Assembly: GCA_905478195.1 (NCBI GenBank)
Contig: CAJQHM010000014.1
Coordinates: 1 to 64,000 of the forward strand
Reading direction: 5' to 3'
DNA from: an uncultured Pseudomonadales bacterium
GTDB lineage: Bacteria; Pseudomonadota; Gammaproteobacteria; Pseudomonadales; Pseudohongiellaceae
DNA length: 64,000 nt
Below, in pieces: positions 9,485 to 18,063 of this stretch (position 1 is the first letter of the stretch; the number at the start of each line of letters is the position of its first letter). The position numbers and the translations under genes were made by a program. The notes beneath the pieces are model-generated. The model was not told the origin of the DNA. It made no database searches and was given only the letters and a program-made list of their open reading frames with translations.

Positions 9485-9910
9485 CTACTCAGGAGGCTGT
9501 GTGCGTTCCTGGACGCGACCGCCCTCCAAAACCGGGCTGCCGTCGGCACGGGTCATGCGCACACAACACAGGCCGGTAGAGCCTTCTGCGCGTGAGGGTC
9601 TGCCCGAGGCTTTCACGATCATGCCCAGCGGCAGTGAGTCTGGAGTCCAGCCGGTGCGACGCAGGCTAACAGGGGCGCCCAATTCTATCTGCCATTCGAC
9701 CGTTGCGCCGTTATCGCCGGCCACATCCAGGTAGAGGAATGCGTGTGGGTTTCTGAAAACGAAGCGTGTAACTGTGCCCTCTATTTCGACGCGCTGATCC
9801 GGGTCGTAGAAGGGTGTGCTCGAGTGATGAGCGAGAACGGGTATAACTACGAATGCAGCTCCCAAGGTAAGCGCCGAGGCCGCTGCTGTTATCCAACGTT
9901 TAATGCTCAT
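9485..9910 (-). CDS. DUF6152 family exported protein (copy 1)
   Basis: 141 residues. The signal peptide ends V-L-A before His-His (residues about 28-29), so the mature protein should begin HHSS. A small beta-rich domain follows, with EGTVTRFVFRNPH (a conserved NPH), a W-Q-I-E-L-G strand, LRRTGW, and a final Arg-Ala-Asp-Gly-Ser turn. The second copy at 30253 shares the HH start, NPH and LRR-G positions. The function is unknown. It is first in a minus-strand run with a PDLxGxW gene and cytochrome b561. Confidence 0.8.
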   Translation of the reverse strand: MSIKRWITAAASALTLGAAFVVIPVLAHHSSTPFYDPDQRVEIEGTVTRFVFRNPHAFLYLDVAGDNGATVEWQIELGAPVSLRRTGWTPDSLPLGMIVKASGRPSRAEGSTGLCCVRMTRADGSPVLEGGRVQERTQPPE

Positions 9911-10033
9911 GTGTCTCTCCTGTGCTCCGAAAGCTCCGGACTCTTGTAATTTAAAGTGAGGATAATGACTATGGTGGCCGCAGTCAACGACGCAACAACT
10001 CCAGTAATCTAGGCTGGTTACAGTTAGCCGTGC

Positions 10034-10975
10034 CTAGATTTGTTCGAATGACTCCAGCGTAAACAGGAGCTGCTCTGCATCACCTAGAACAAATACTACA
10101 TTGCTAAATGCAGCGGCTCCTGATACGACGAGTTCTGGTAAGACTAGTCGACCTGTTGCTGTGTCGAAGGTTGCGATCTTATCTACCGTTTCTGAAATAA
10201 CGGCTACGCTACTTAGATCCAATTTGATTACGACGTCGGGCTCTGTAGCACTGACCGTGAATGCCAGAGTGGCTAGGCCGGATGCTCCCGCATCCACAGT
10301 GACGCGCAATTGGCCACTGGCCTCATCGAAGTAATTCGGTGCCGTAACGGTCTCCGCTTCAACGACTACCGCGATACTGATGAAGTTGTTTTCCACGACT
10401 TCGCCGCCGTTGTAGTTGATTAGGGGGAAATCAGCAAGGCCGGCAAGGGTGTATCTTTGTTGGGCGGCGATGTTGTCCACTACCGTCATGCCATCGCTGA
10501 TGACTCGGCCGAAAGCCGTGAAGCCGCCATTCTGCTCATCGAGGTTTGCGCTGTTGTCAGCGAGATTTACAAACCATTGGCTGGTTGCGCTATTCGGATC
10601 GCCTCCCAGCTTTGCCATGGCCACCGTGCCCCTGGTATTCGAAACGCTGAACTCATTCTGTATAGCGTCATCCACAGTAATCTGGTCTAAGTTATTTGTT
10701 GTAGGGTTGTATGTTAGCCAACCTCCCTGGATAACGAAGCCAGGCACCGAGCGATGGATTTCCGTGCCGTTGAAGCGTCCGGAACTCACATAGTTTAGAA
10801 AGTTGGCAACGGTGCCCGGCGTGACATCATCAAATAATTCAATGGAGAAGTCCCCAAGCGACGTAATGACACGTACGGTAGTCGCAGATGCCGACTGTGC
10901 TGAAAGCAATAAGGCCAGTGACAGGGCCAGGTAATATTTGTAGTGGCGTAGTCCGCGGATACTGCTGCAAGTCAT
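10034..10975 (-). CDS. Exported cyclophilin-type peptidyl-prolyl isomerase with C-terminal extension
   Basis: 313 residues. A signal peptide (about 1-31, SAQSASA-T) precedes a cyclophilin domain (about 33-200), with TSLGDFSIELF, NFLNYV, IQGGW, GTVAMAK and QWFVNL motifs typical of peptidyl-prolyl cis-trans isomerases acting on exported proteins. The last 110 residues are not cyclophilin. They hold two similar stretches (YFDEASGQLRV and TFDTATGRLVLPELVV) that look like a repeated beta unit. The gene is monocistronic by spacing. Confidence 0.9.
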   Translation of the reverse strand: MTCSSIRGLRHYKYYLALSLALLLSAQSASATTVRVITSLGDFSIELFDDVTPGTVANFLNYVSSGRFNGTEIHRSVPGFVIQGGWLTYNPTTNNLDQITVDDAIQNEFSVSNTRGTVAMAKLGGDPNSATSQWFVNLADNSANLDEQNGGFTAFGRVISDGMTVVDNIAAQQRYTLAGLADFPLINYNGGEVVENNFISIAVVVEAETVTAPNYFDEASGQLRVTVDAGASGLATLAFTVSATEPDVVIKLDLSSVAVISETVDKIATFDTATGRLVLPELVVSGAAAFSNVVFVLGDAEQLLFTLESFEQI

Positions 10976-11161
10976 GTTAGAACCTTTTGAAAATAGTCGA
11001 AACTAAGAGCATATCACTCTACTATTACGGGTATAGATTTAAAAACTGTCACTGCTGCGTAACAACTTCTGGGGGTGCGCAGCGTCAGGGGATTATAGGC
11101 CAAACCTGTGGTGAGGTCTGTAATTTATCTGCCGAAATTGATTGCGGCAATGGGCGCTTAA

Positions 11162-12001
11162 TTAGGCGAGATTCTTATACTGTTTCTCCGCTTCGGGTAG
11201 GCGCGAGAGCAGCCGTTCCATCGATTCGGTAAAATCCTCCCTGTGCCTCAGGGAATCAAAACCGTGCAGAAATATTTTAATGGAGAAGGCGATCGCGCCG
11301 CTTTTGGAAAGTCGAGTAAACGTCTGTCGCTCCACTCGCCAGTAAAGATCGCTGTCACTGGAATCGATCGGATTGGTTGCTGGCATACCTTTTTCGCGCA
11401 AACACAATTCATTGCCGCGCTGAATAGACCAGTTGTAACGCAACATGACTCTGCCGCTGCGTAGCCCGTGCAGAAAACGGTTCACCCTCTGGCTTAGGGC
11501 CTTCTCATAGCCCGGCACCGGGGCATGGATGACGTCCACCGTTTGGCCAATCTTGTCTTCCAGAAACCAATTGCTGGGAGAGCAGACACTGGCAGCGGTC
11601 ATGATAAAGTCGCCGTCTCTAGGCTCCAGCAAGCAGATATCTTCGGCTACCCAAAGAGATGCGGGCCAGAGGTTTTTCTCTTCGATGTCCCAGACAAGAT
11701 CTTCCTTTTGCTGAATCAGCTTTGTACCCTCTGTCCTGTAACCGAGGTCTGGATTCTGTAGCAGATGTTGCAGGAGGAAATCATGAAATTCGGTCTGGGC
11801 ATTTTCCGAGCCGGCGATCTCGGCGTAACAAGTCACCGCAGCCATGTGCTTCAGCTCACGCTTGTGTCGGTTAAATAGACTGAGATCGTCTGCCGCAGAT
11901 ATCCATTCATCGTTGCGGCAGTTTTCGAAGCCCAGGCGCAGCACGGATTCCTGACTTGGTTCTGGCAGGTAGATTGGTGAGTTAGAACTGTCGAGTTTCA
12001 T
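11162..12001 (-). CDS. Haem-dependent oxidative N-demethylase (DUF3445) family protein
   Basis: 279 residues, cytosolic. The family core 'TAASVCSPSNWFLEDKIG' (about 137-154) is followed at once by the signature IHAPVPGYEKAL and then a RYNWSIQR block. These match the alpha subunit of haem-dependent oxidative N-demethylase, which uses O2 to demethylate amines such as dimethylamine through a PAS-fold haem. No beta, gamma or delta electron-transfer subunit lies nearby, as in many genomes carrying a lone copy. It is divergent from the 5'-nucleotidase gene with 122 bp between them. Substrate unknown. Confidence 0.82.
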   Translation of the reverse strand: MKLDSSNSPIYLPEPSQESVLRLGFENCRNDEWISAADDLSLFNRHKRELKHMAAVTCYAEIAGSENAQTEFHDFLLQHLLQNPDLGYRTEGTKLIQQKEDLVWDIEEKNLWPASLWVAEDICLLEPRDGDFIMTAASVCSPSNWFLEDKIGQTVDVIHAPVPGYEKALSQRVNRFLHGLRSGRVMLRYNWSIQRGNELCLREKGMPATNPIDSSDSDLYWRVERQTFTRLSKSGAIAFSIKIFLHGFDSLRHREDFTESMERLLSRLPEAEKQYKNLA

Positions 12002-12123
12002 GGATACTGTTGCCCAGGGTTTTGAGCAAGGTAAGGGAATTGGCGATATCTCGCAATAATTTCTCAGCGGCGCCGCAGACTCCGGGAGGCAGGGGGTAAT
12101 TTTGCTGTGGTAGACTCACTGCA

Positions 12124-13563
12124 ATGCGCCTATTTCTGACACTCGTACTGCTATCCCTAACTGCCTGCCAGTCATCCTCTAATGACGCGGAAAGCGACAC
12201 CGGCATTCGTCATCTCACAGTGCTCTATAGTAATGACGAGCACGGCTGGATGGAGGGTCGAGAACCGGGCGGCGGTGCCGGCGATCTATTGGGCCTGTGG
12301 CGTGAGAAGGAAGGCTACAGCGAAGGGGGCCCCTTTCTGTTGCTCAGTGGCGGCGATCACTGGACAGGGCCTGCTATCTCAACCTGGTTCGAAGGCGAAG
12401 GCATGGTCGAGGTAATGAATGCCATGGGCTATGACGCCAGCGCCATAGGCAATCACGAATTCGATTTCGGTCTGGATAATCTCGAGGCGCGAATAGCACA
12501 GGCTGACTTCCCGTATCTAGGCGCAAATATTCGCTGGAAGAGTAACGACACTATCCCCAGTGATCTGGGCATAGTCGCTAGCACAGTAAGGGAAGTGAAT
12601 GATGTATCGATAGCCATTATCGGGCTGTCCACTATCAATACTCCCAGCACCACCAATCCTGTCAATATTGTCGACCTGAACTTTCTGGATTATGAGCCGG
12701 TGTTGCGTAATGCCGTTGCGCAGCTTCGGCAGGAGAGTCCCGACCTGATCTTTGTTGTTGCCCATGTCTGCATGGCGGCATTGCGACCTCTGGCGCTGGC
12801 GGTTGCGGATCTCGATATCAGTCTCATGGGTGGCGGCCACTGCAACGAGCTGGTGGCGGAGCGGGCAGGTGAAACCATACTGCTGGAAAGCAATGGTAAC
12901 TTTCGCAGCTATGCCCGGGCTCAATTTGAATACGACCTGGGTAGTCGACGTCTGCTCAGTTCCAGTTTCTCGATTGAGCAGAACGAAGGCGGCGCAGCCG
13001 ATGCGCCTGTGCAGCTATTGATTGCGAAATGGCGCTCGGCGACGGAGGCTCAGCTTAGTGGCGAGCTGGGGTTTTCATCCCGTGAATATCCGGCTAACGA
13101 CGAGCGGCTGCAGAGGGCGGTGGTAGAGAGCTGGCTGCGGCTCGATAGTAGTGCCGACATCGCTATCAATAATCGACTCGCCCTGCGCGCCCCGTTGCCA
13201 TCGGGTCGGCTGACGCTGGCCGATGTGGTTGGGGTGCTGCCCTTCGAAAATACAGTGATTGCTGTTGAGTTAAATGGCGCCGAAATACTGCAGCTTATTG
13301 CCCAGGGTCAGCGTCCGTTCGTTGCCGGCTTGACTCGCACGGAGAACGATTGGCGATTGCGTGGCTCGGGCAGGCTAATTGATACAGCCGAGACCTACCG
13401 CGTGTTGATAAACAGCTTCATGTACGAGGGCGGTGCGGGCTATGATGCCATAGCAGAATTCGATGCAAACGGATTCGATACCGAGATCCACTATCGCCAA
13501 CCACTCATCGATTGGTTGATAGAGCAAGACAGCTCTGCCGATCGACCGCTATCTTTGCCATAA
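12124..13563 (+). CDS. 5'-nucleotidase/UshA-family metallophosphatase lipoprotein
   Basis: 479 residues. The lipobox ends at Cys15 (LSLTAC). The N-terminal metallophosphatase domain has YSNDEHG (Asp38, His40), LLSGGDHW and GNHEFD (Asn110, His111). A C-terminal nucleotidase domain (about 330-470, with GRLTLADVVGVLPF) follows. Family members strip phosphate from extracellular nucleotides. The usual GGHSH metal motif reads GGGHCN (His239, then Cys240-Asn241), so one metal His is replaced, which may alter activity. The next gene, 28 bp downstream, is a nucleoside transporter, so the pair makes a nucleotide salvage unit. Confidence 0.88.
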   Translation: MRLFLTLVLLSLTACQSSSNDAESDTGIRHLTVLYSNDEHGWMEGREPGGGAGDLLGLWREKEGYSEGGPFLLLSGGDHWTGPAISTWFEGEGMVEVMNAMGYDASAIGNHEFDFGLDNLEARIAQADFPYLGANIRWKSNDTIPSDLGIVASTVREVNDVSIAIIGLSTINTPSTTNPVNIVDLNFLDYEPVLRNAVAQLRQESPDLIFVVAHVCMAALRPLALAVADLDISLMGGGHCNELVAERAGETILLESNGNFRSYARAQFEYDLGSRRLLSSSFSIEQNEGGAADAPVQLLIAKWRSATEAQLSGELGFSSREYPANDERLQRAVVESWLRLDSSADIAINNRLALRAPLPSGRLTLADVVGVLPFENTVIAVELNGAEILQLIAQGQRPFVAGLTRTENDWRLRGSGRLIDTAETYRVLINSFMYEGGAGYDAIAEFDANGFDTEIHYRQPLIDWLIEQDSSADRPLSLP

Positions 13564-13591
13564 CACGGAGGGCTATTTAGTCTAAGCGTCC

Positions 13592-14857
13592 ATGGAATTT
13601 CTAACATCGGTACAGGCTTTATTCGGCATGTCAGTCTTTATAGGGATAGCCATAGCGCTAAGCGAACAGCGCAACGTTCCTGGCTGGCGACTTCTCGTGG
13701 CTGGCTTGGGGTTACAATTTTTGTTTGCCTTCGCCGTCTTCAACCTAAGCTTTCTGCAACAAGTGCTGGGCGGGATAAATAGCGGCGTCAATGCCGTAGT
13801 AAGCGCCACGGAGAGTGGCACACTGTTTATCTTCGGCTATCTGGGCGGCGACCCGCTCAATGTTGACTATCCCTTCGCTGTGAGCGAACCAGGTGCAACC
13901 CTCATTCTGGCCTTTCGAATTCTACCCTTGATTCTCATGTTTACCGTTCTCTCGGCAATTCTCTGGCACTACCGAGTCCTGCCAGTCATCATTAAAGGCT
14001 TTTCTCTGGTTCTGCGTAAGAGCATGAAGGTAGGCGGTGCCGTTGGCTTAAGTAGCGCCGCGAATATTTTTGTTGGCATGGTCGAATCGCCCGCATTAAT
14101 TCGACCTTATATAGCGGTGCTCACGCGTAGCGAACTCTTTATAGTTATGTCCTGTGGCATGGCTACTATCGCCGGTTCGGTGATGGTGTTCTATTCGATT
14201 ATTCTGCAGGGAACCTTGGCAGATCCGCTAGGGCATATTATTACTGCCTCGGTGATTAGTGCTCCGGCGGCTATTATGCTCGCCCTGATCATGGTGCCGG
14301 AAACTGATGCGGCATCAAAAGAGGAAGTTGAGCTCGGAGTCGAGTACACGAGCCTGATGGATGCGATCACCAAGGGTACCTACGATGGAGTGCGCCTGAT
14401 GGTCAGTGTGGGGGCAATGATATTGGTGCTGGTGGCTCTGGTCGCTCTGGTTAACAGCGTGTTTTCCCTAATTCCATTTCCTGGAGACGATCCGCTCACA
14501 CTACAGAGACTGTTTGGCTATGGCTTCGCACCCTTAACCTGGTTAATGGGAATACCCTGGTCCGAGGCTCAGGCTGCCGGATCGCTTATGGGAATCAAGA
14601 CTGCATTGAATGAATTGTTGGCCTTCCTGGCGCTGGCCGAATTACCACAGGGCAGCCTCTCGGAAAAATCTACGGTCATTATTACTTACGCGCTTTGCGG
14701 GTTTGCTAATTTCGGGAGCCTGGGAATCATGATTGCGGGGCTGAGTGGGATGTGTCCGCAGCGAGGCGCCGAGATCGTAGAGCTTGCTCCAAAATCATTG
14801 ATATCGGGTACTCTGGCTACCTGCATGACCGGTGCTATTGCTGGACTATTGACCTAA
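13592..14857 (+). CDS. Concentrative nucleoside transporter (CNT/NupC family)
   Basis: 421 residues with about 8-10 membrane helices plus re-entrant segments. CNT marks include an N-terminal LFGMSVFIGIA helix, VFIYLGG-like FIFGYLGGDPL, a G-x-x-x-S-x-A-N-I-F-V-G-M-V-E-S-P helix (about 150-165) and the C-terminal YALCGFANFGSLGI motif. CNT proteins import nucleosides with Na+ or H+. Coupling to the upstream 5'-nucleotidase (28 bp gap) suggests uptake of the nucleosides released outside. Confidence 0.93.
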   Translation: MEFLTSVQALFGMSVFIGIAIALSEQRNVPGWRLLVAGLGLQFLFAFAVFNLSFLQQVLGGINSGVNAVVSATESGTLFIFGYLGGDPLNVDYPFAVSEPGATLILAFRILPLILMFTVLSAILWHYRVLPVIIKGFSLVLRKSMKVGGAVGLSSAANIFVGMVESPALIRPYIAVLTRSELFIVMSCGMATIAGSVMVFYSIILQGTLADPLGHIITASVISAPAAIMLALIMVPETDAASKEEVELGVEYTSLMDAITKGTYDGVRLMVSVGAMILVLVALVALVNSVFSLIPFPGDDPLTLQRLFGYGFAPLTWLMGIPWSEAQAAGSLMGIKTALNELLAFLALAELPQGSLSEKSTVIITYALCGFANFGSLGIMIAGLSGMCPQRGAEIVELAPKSLISGTLATCMTGAIAGLLT

Positions 14858-14917
14858 CCGTTTTAGTTAACTACTTGCGAGCCGTAAGCGCTAGAATAAC
14901 TAAAAAGGAATACATCC

Positions 14918-15997
14918 ATGACTGTTAATCGTCGTCAGTTCTTAAAGAGAAGTATTGTCGCAGGGCTTGCAGTGTCAGCTTGTCCTCTGTCATCAATCGC
15001 CGCGGAAAACGCAGCTGTCCGGCCGGCGCCTTTGATGCCTGCGCCACATTTCGTGGAAAGCAACGGCATCAACATGGCAGTGTATGAGAAAGGAGAGGGC
15101 CCCGTTGTGCTCTTCTGTCATGGCTGGCCCGAGTTGGCATTCAGCTGGCGAGATCAGATCGATGCCGTTGCCGCCGCAGGCTACCGTGCGATAGCGCCAG
15201 ATCAGCGTGGCTTCGGTTTAACCGGCGGCCCCGACGATCCCCTGCAATACGATATGCAGATCTTCTGTGACGATCTGGTTGGGCTGCTGGATGCCAAGGG
15301 TATCGACAAGGCAGTGTTCTGTGGTCACGACTGGGGTGGTGCGGTAGTTTGGTCAATGGCTAGACTGTACCCAGATCGCTGTAGCGGAATCATTGGTCTA
15401 AATACCGGAGCGGGGAGACCTGCCGGATTGCCGCCGGTTGAGAATAGCGTTCCTTCAACTATAGTCATGACGCCAAACTACTATTTCGCAACCTTTCAGC
15501 AGCCAGGGCGTGCCGAGCCTATATTGGAGAATGACGTTCGGCATACCTTTGATTTCATTCTCAGTCGCGGCGGCATCTGGAATCAGGAAACTTTCGCACA
15601 GATGCCCGAAGATTCTGCAGAACGACAGATGGATTTTCTCAAGTTGATTCAGCGTGCAGACCCGCCGGGCGAGCCGTTTTTGTCGGAGCAGGTCATGGGG
15701 TATTTCACCGAAACCTACGAGGCGACTGGATTTACCAAGGGGCTGAATTGGTATCGCGCGGCTGGAAGGATGGGGCCAATAATGGCTAACGCGGCGCCAA
15801 GAATCGAAGTGCCAAGCCTCTACATAGGCGCAGAGAACGATGTGATTCTGCCACCATCATCTGCCGATGGCATGGAGGATTTTATAACGGACCTCGAGAA
15901 ATACACGGTCATGGACAGCGGGCATTGGACGCAGCAAGAGAAGCCCGAAGAAGTAAACCGAGTGATTATCGACTGGCTAAATCGCAAGATAGCCTAA
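14918..15997 (+). CDS. Tat-exported epoxide-hydrolase-like alpha/beta hydrolase
   Basis: 359 residues. A Tat signal (NRRQFLKRS, hydrophobic core, cleavage near residue 29) precedes an alpha/beta hydrolase fold. It shows the oxyanion motif HGWP (His68), the nucleophile elbow GHDWGG (Asp138) and the final catalytic His336 in SGHWTQQE. An Asp nucleophile in HDWGG and the HGWP motif are typical of epoxide hydrolases and haloalkane dehalogenases; epoxide hydrolase is favoured. An AAAAAGGAAT ribosome site precedes the ATG. Periplasmic location by Tat is unusual for this family. Confidence 0.88.
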   Translation: MTVNRRQFLKRSIVAGLAVSACPLSSIAAENAAVRPAPLMPAPHFVESNGINMAVYEKGEGPVVLFCHGWPELAFSWRDQIDAVAAAGYRAIAPDQRGFGLTGGPDDPLQYDMQIFCDDLVGLLDAKGIDKAVFCGHDWGGAVVWSMARLYPDRCSGIIGLNTGAGRPAGLPPVENSVPSTIVMTPNYYFATFQQPGRAEPILENDVRHTFDFILSRGGIWNQETFAQMPEDSAERQMDFLKLIQRADPPGEPFLSEQVMGYFTETYEATGFTKGLNWYRAAGRMGPIMANAAPRIEVPSLYIGAENDVILPPSSADGMEDFITDLEKYTVMDSGHWTQQEKPEEVNRVIIDWLNRKIA

Positions 15998-16043
15998 ACG
16001 GCTATGGCGGGGTGGCGGTTTGTTTTTTATACCGAGTAGATAC

Positions 16044-16259
16044 TTATTCGGAGACAGGCTCGAATCGTAGCAAAGTCTTGCCCTCACGCTCGATAGTCTC
16101 GAAGAACATCTCCAGTGGTCTCACCCAGAGGCCGCGGTCGCCATAGAGTGCTCGGTAGAGGACTAGCGGCTCCTGGGTCTCGCTGTGATGCACGAGATCT
16201 ACGACCTCGTAGAGATTGCCCTTGAAGTGGCGATACTTGCCCTTTTTGAATTCGCTCAT
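16044..16259 (-). CDS. DUF1653 small protein
   Basis: 71 residues. The whole protein is one DUF1653 domain: GKYRHFKGNLYEVVDLVHHSET, LVLYRALYGDRGLWVRP and a final RFEP. The molecular function of the family is unknown. Its ATG overlaps the stop of the upstream sensor gene (ATGA), making it the last gene of the sigma-factor operon. Confidence 0.9.
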   Translation of the reverse strand: MSEFKKGKYRHFKGNLYEVVDLVHHSETQEPLVLYRALYGDRGLWVRPLEMFFETIEREGKTLLRFEPVSE

Positions 16260-16804
16260 TGGTTTGCATCCTGCGTTGGTAGTGGGGGTGGGCGCTGACC
16301 ATCGGGCCCGCGGGGGCCTCTGAATCCGGGACCACCGGACCTGCCGCGGAACCCATCGCGACCGTCTCTCGGGCCGCGGCGCTGCACAAATTCCAGGGCT
16401 GCGAGCCTTTCTTCCTCGGAGAGTTGTCCGAGTATCTCGCTAGTCTGTTCGTGTGCTAGTGCCTGATAGCGAATATTGGCATCTCTCAATGTGGTGAAGG
16501 CCTCACTGAGCGCGTCTGCATCGAAGGGCTGTGCCGACATCAATTCGTTGACCTGTCGCTGTGCGTTCATCATCTCCCTACGTATCGGGCTAATTTCTTC
16601 GAAGCTCGATCGCAGCTGCGGCTCTAATTCGCTTCTTCGCGCCTCGTCCAGATCGCGCACTATCCATCCAACATTCGGCGGCAGTGGCCTGCCAGTGAGC
16701 TGCTCCTGAAAGCTGCTGACGCGATAGGCTATGCCGCCCACGAAGAATAAATTTATCGATAGCGATAACAATAAGCCCAGAAGTAACAGTTTGTTTTTAA
16801 TCAT
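16256..16804 (-). CDS. Periplasmic heavy-metal-sensor (CpxP/ZraP-like) protein
   Basis: 182 residues. One N-terminal membrane anchor (about 5-27) is followed by a helical hairpin domain (about 45-145) with repeated hydrophobic/charged heptads and a QLSEEERLAALEF helix, as in periplasmic LTxxQ-like/CnrX-like sensors. The last 40 residues are a Gly/Pro/Arg-rich tail that may be disordered. It sits after the anti-sigma-like gene in an ECF operon, so it may modulate that regulator in response to envelope stress or metal (inference). Confidence 0.75.
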   Translation of the reverse strand: MIKNKLLLLGLLLSLSINLFFVGGIAYRVSSFQEQLTGRPLPPNVGWIVRDLDEARRSELEPQLRSSFEEISPIRREMMNAQRQVNELMSAQPFDADALSEAFTTLRDANIRYQALAHEQTSEILGQLSEEERLAALEFVQRRGPRDGRDGFRGRSGGPGFRGPRGPDGQRPPPLPTQDANQ

Positions 16805-16806
16805 GA

Positions 16807-17256
16807 CTAGAAGCGGATCTCTGTGTAGTCAGTTAACGATAGCATCGCGAGTTCGTCGCCCCAGTATTGAAATCCGTCGTTCTCGATTCCCACGCCGAAG
16901 CTGAAGTAGTTTGCCACTACGATTCCGAATGCCAATGGAATGCATGCAACCAATGCCGGGCGCCAAATCTGTTTGCCGAAGCTTTCGCCAGGCAGCAGCC
17001 AGTTGGCAAGTTCTCCGAAGATGCCGTCTTTAGGCTCGGGCAGAGGCTGATTCAGGACTCGGGATTCAAGGCCAGGAAAGCCTGGAAACTCTAGCTGGCC
17101 CATAAGATCGTCAACGACCCGTTCCTGGTCTAGTAACATTCGCGCTGGGGCGTTATTAGCAAGGAAAGTCTCACATTCGGCGCGCAAAGCCTTCGGCCAT
17201 CGAGCCGACTCGGCACCGTACAGGTCAACGATTCTTGTAAATTCTTCTAAGGTCAT
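16807..17256 (-). CDS. Putative anti-sigma factor / membrane regulator
   Basis: About 149 residues from the ATG at 17256, which has AGGAACC upstream; a longer form could start at 17283. The N-terminal part (MTLEEFTRIVDLYGAESARWP) is typical of proteins encoded just after ECF sigma factors in proteobacteria. One membrane helix follows (about 100-120), then a short periplasmic tail. It starts about 30 bp after the sigma gene. The anti-sigma role is inferred from position and topology; no zinc-binding anti-sigma motif is seen. Confidence 0.65.
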   Translation of the reverse strand: MTLEEFTRIVDLYGAESARWPKALRAECETFLANNAPARMLLDQERVVDDLMGQLEFPGFPGLESRVLNQPLPEPKDGIFGELANWLLPGESFGKQIWRPALVACIPLAFGIVVANYFSFGVGIENDGFQYWGDELAMLSLTDYTEIRF

Positions 17257-17286
17257 AGTGGTTCCTGTTTCGATCAATTCCATTGC

Positions 17287-17865
17287 CTACTGGTTCGCTG
17301 CCAGCTGTTCTCTCAGACTGCGCTTTGCTCTGGCAATCGCAGATTCCAATGCCTTAACAGAGATATTCATAATAGCAGCCGCCTCTTTGTTGGAGAATCC
17401 CTGGTAGTGGCACAGGGTCAATGCGCTACGCTGATTCTCTGGAAGCGTGCTTATAGCCTCTTGTAGAAGCCTGAGCTTATCTCCGCCGTTGTCATTAGCT
17501 TCTCCGGTTTTGGGTAGAGAGCCAAAATCTTCTTCATCAAATGACTTCTGTGTCTGGACTCTTCCATGTTTACGTAAGTAGTCAATGCACAGGTTGTGGG
17601 CTATACGATGCAGCCATGTAGTAAGTTTCGATTTGTCTGATTTCCATTTTTTGGCATTCGTCCACAGCCTGAGAAACACTTCCTGGGTTATATCCTCGGT
17701 ATCCTTCTGATTGCCTAGAAGCCTATAGGCATAGTGACTGATGGATTTTAGATGCTGCTTTACCAGTATTTGATAGGCTTCTTTGTCGCCCATGCACACT
17801 GCCTGCATCAATTCTTCGTCAGTCATTTCAATTTCGGTCTGATCTGGCTCGTTATAGCTAGACAA
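17287..17865 (-). CDS. ECF-family RNA polymerase sigma factor (operon 1)
   Basis: 192 residues. Region 2 (about 35-100) includes DTEDITQEVFLRLW and WLHRIAHNLCIDYLRKH. Region 4 (about 130-185) includes LPENQRSALTLCHYQG and a helix-turn-helix, NKEAAAIMNISVKALESAIARAKRSL. This is a complete group 4 sigma factor. It heads a minus-strand operon with an anti-sigma-like protein, a periplasmic sensor-like protein and DUF1653, suggesting an envelope-derived signal. Confidence 0.95.
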   Translation of the reverse strand: MSSYNEPDQTEIEMTDEELMQAVCMGDKEAYQILVKQHLKSISHYAYRLLGNQKDTEDITQEVFLRLWTNAKKWKSDKSKLTTWLHRIAHNLCIDYLRKHGRVQTQKSFDEEDFGSLPKTGEANDNGGDKLRLLQEAISTLPENQRSALTLCHYQGFSNKEAAAIMNISVKALESAIARAKRSLREQLAANQ

Positions 17866-18063
17866 GGTTTCGCATCGTGCTTGTAGCTCTGGGTCGCCGG
17901 TGGCTGTAGATTTGGTTTCTTCATACAGTCTATCGGACGATTTGTTGATTTGAGCAGTGAGCGAAAGTTCCCTATAGGAATTCCCTTACTTGTTCATTGA
18001 ACTTCTATTAAAGCATGTGTCTCCTGCCAAATTGTTCGAGAGTCGCCATCCCTGGCTATCGAT

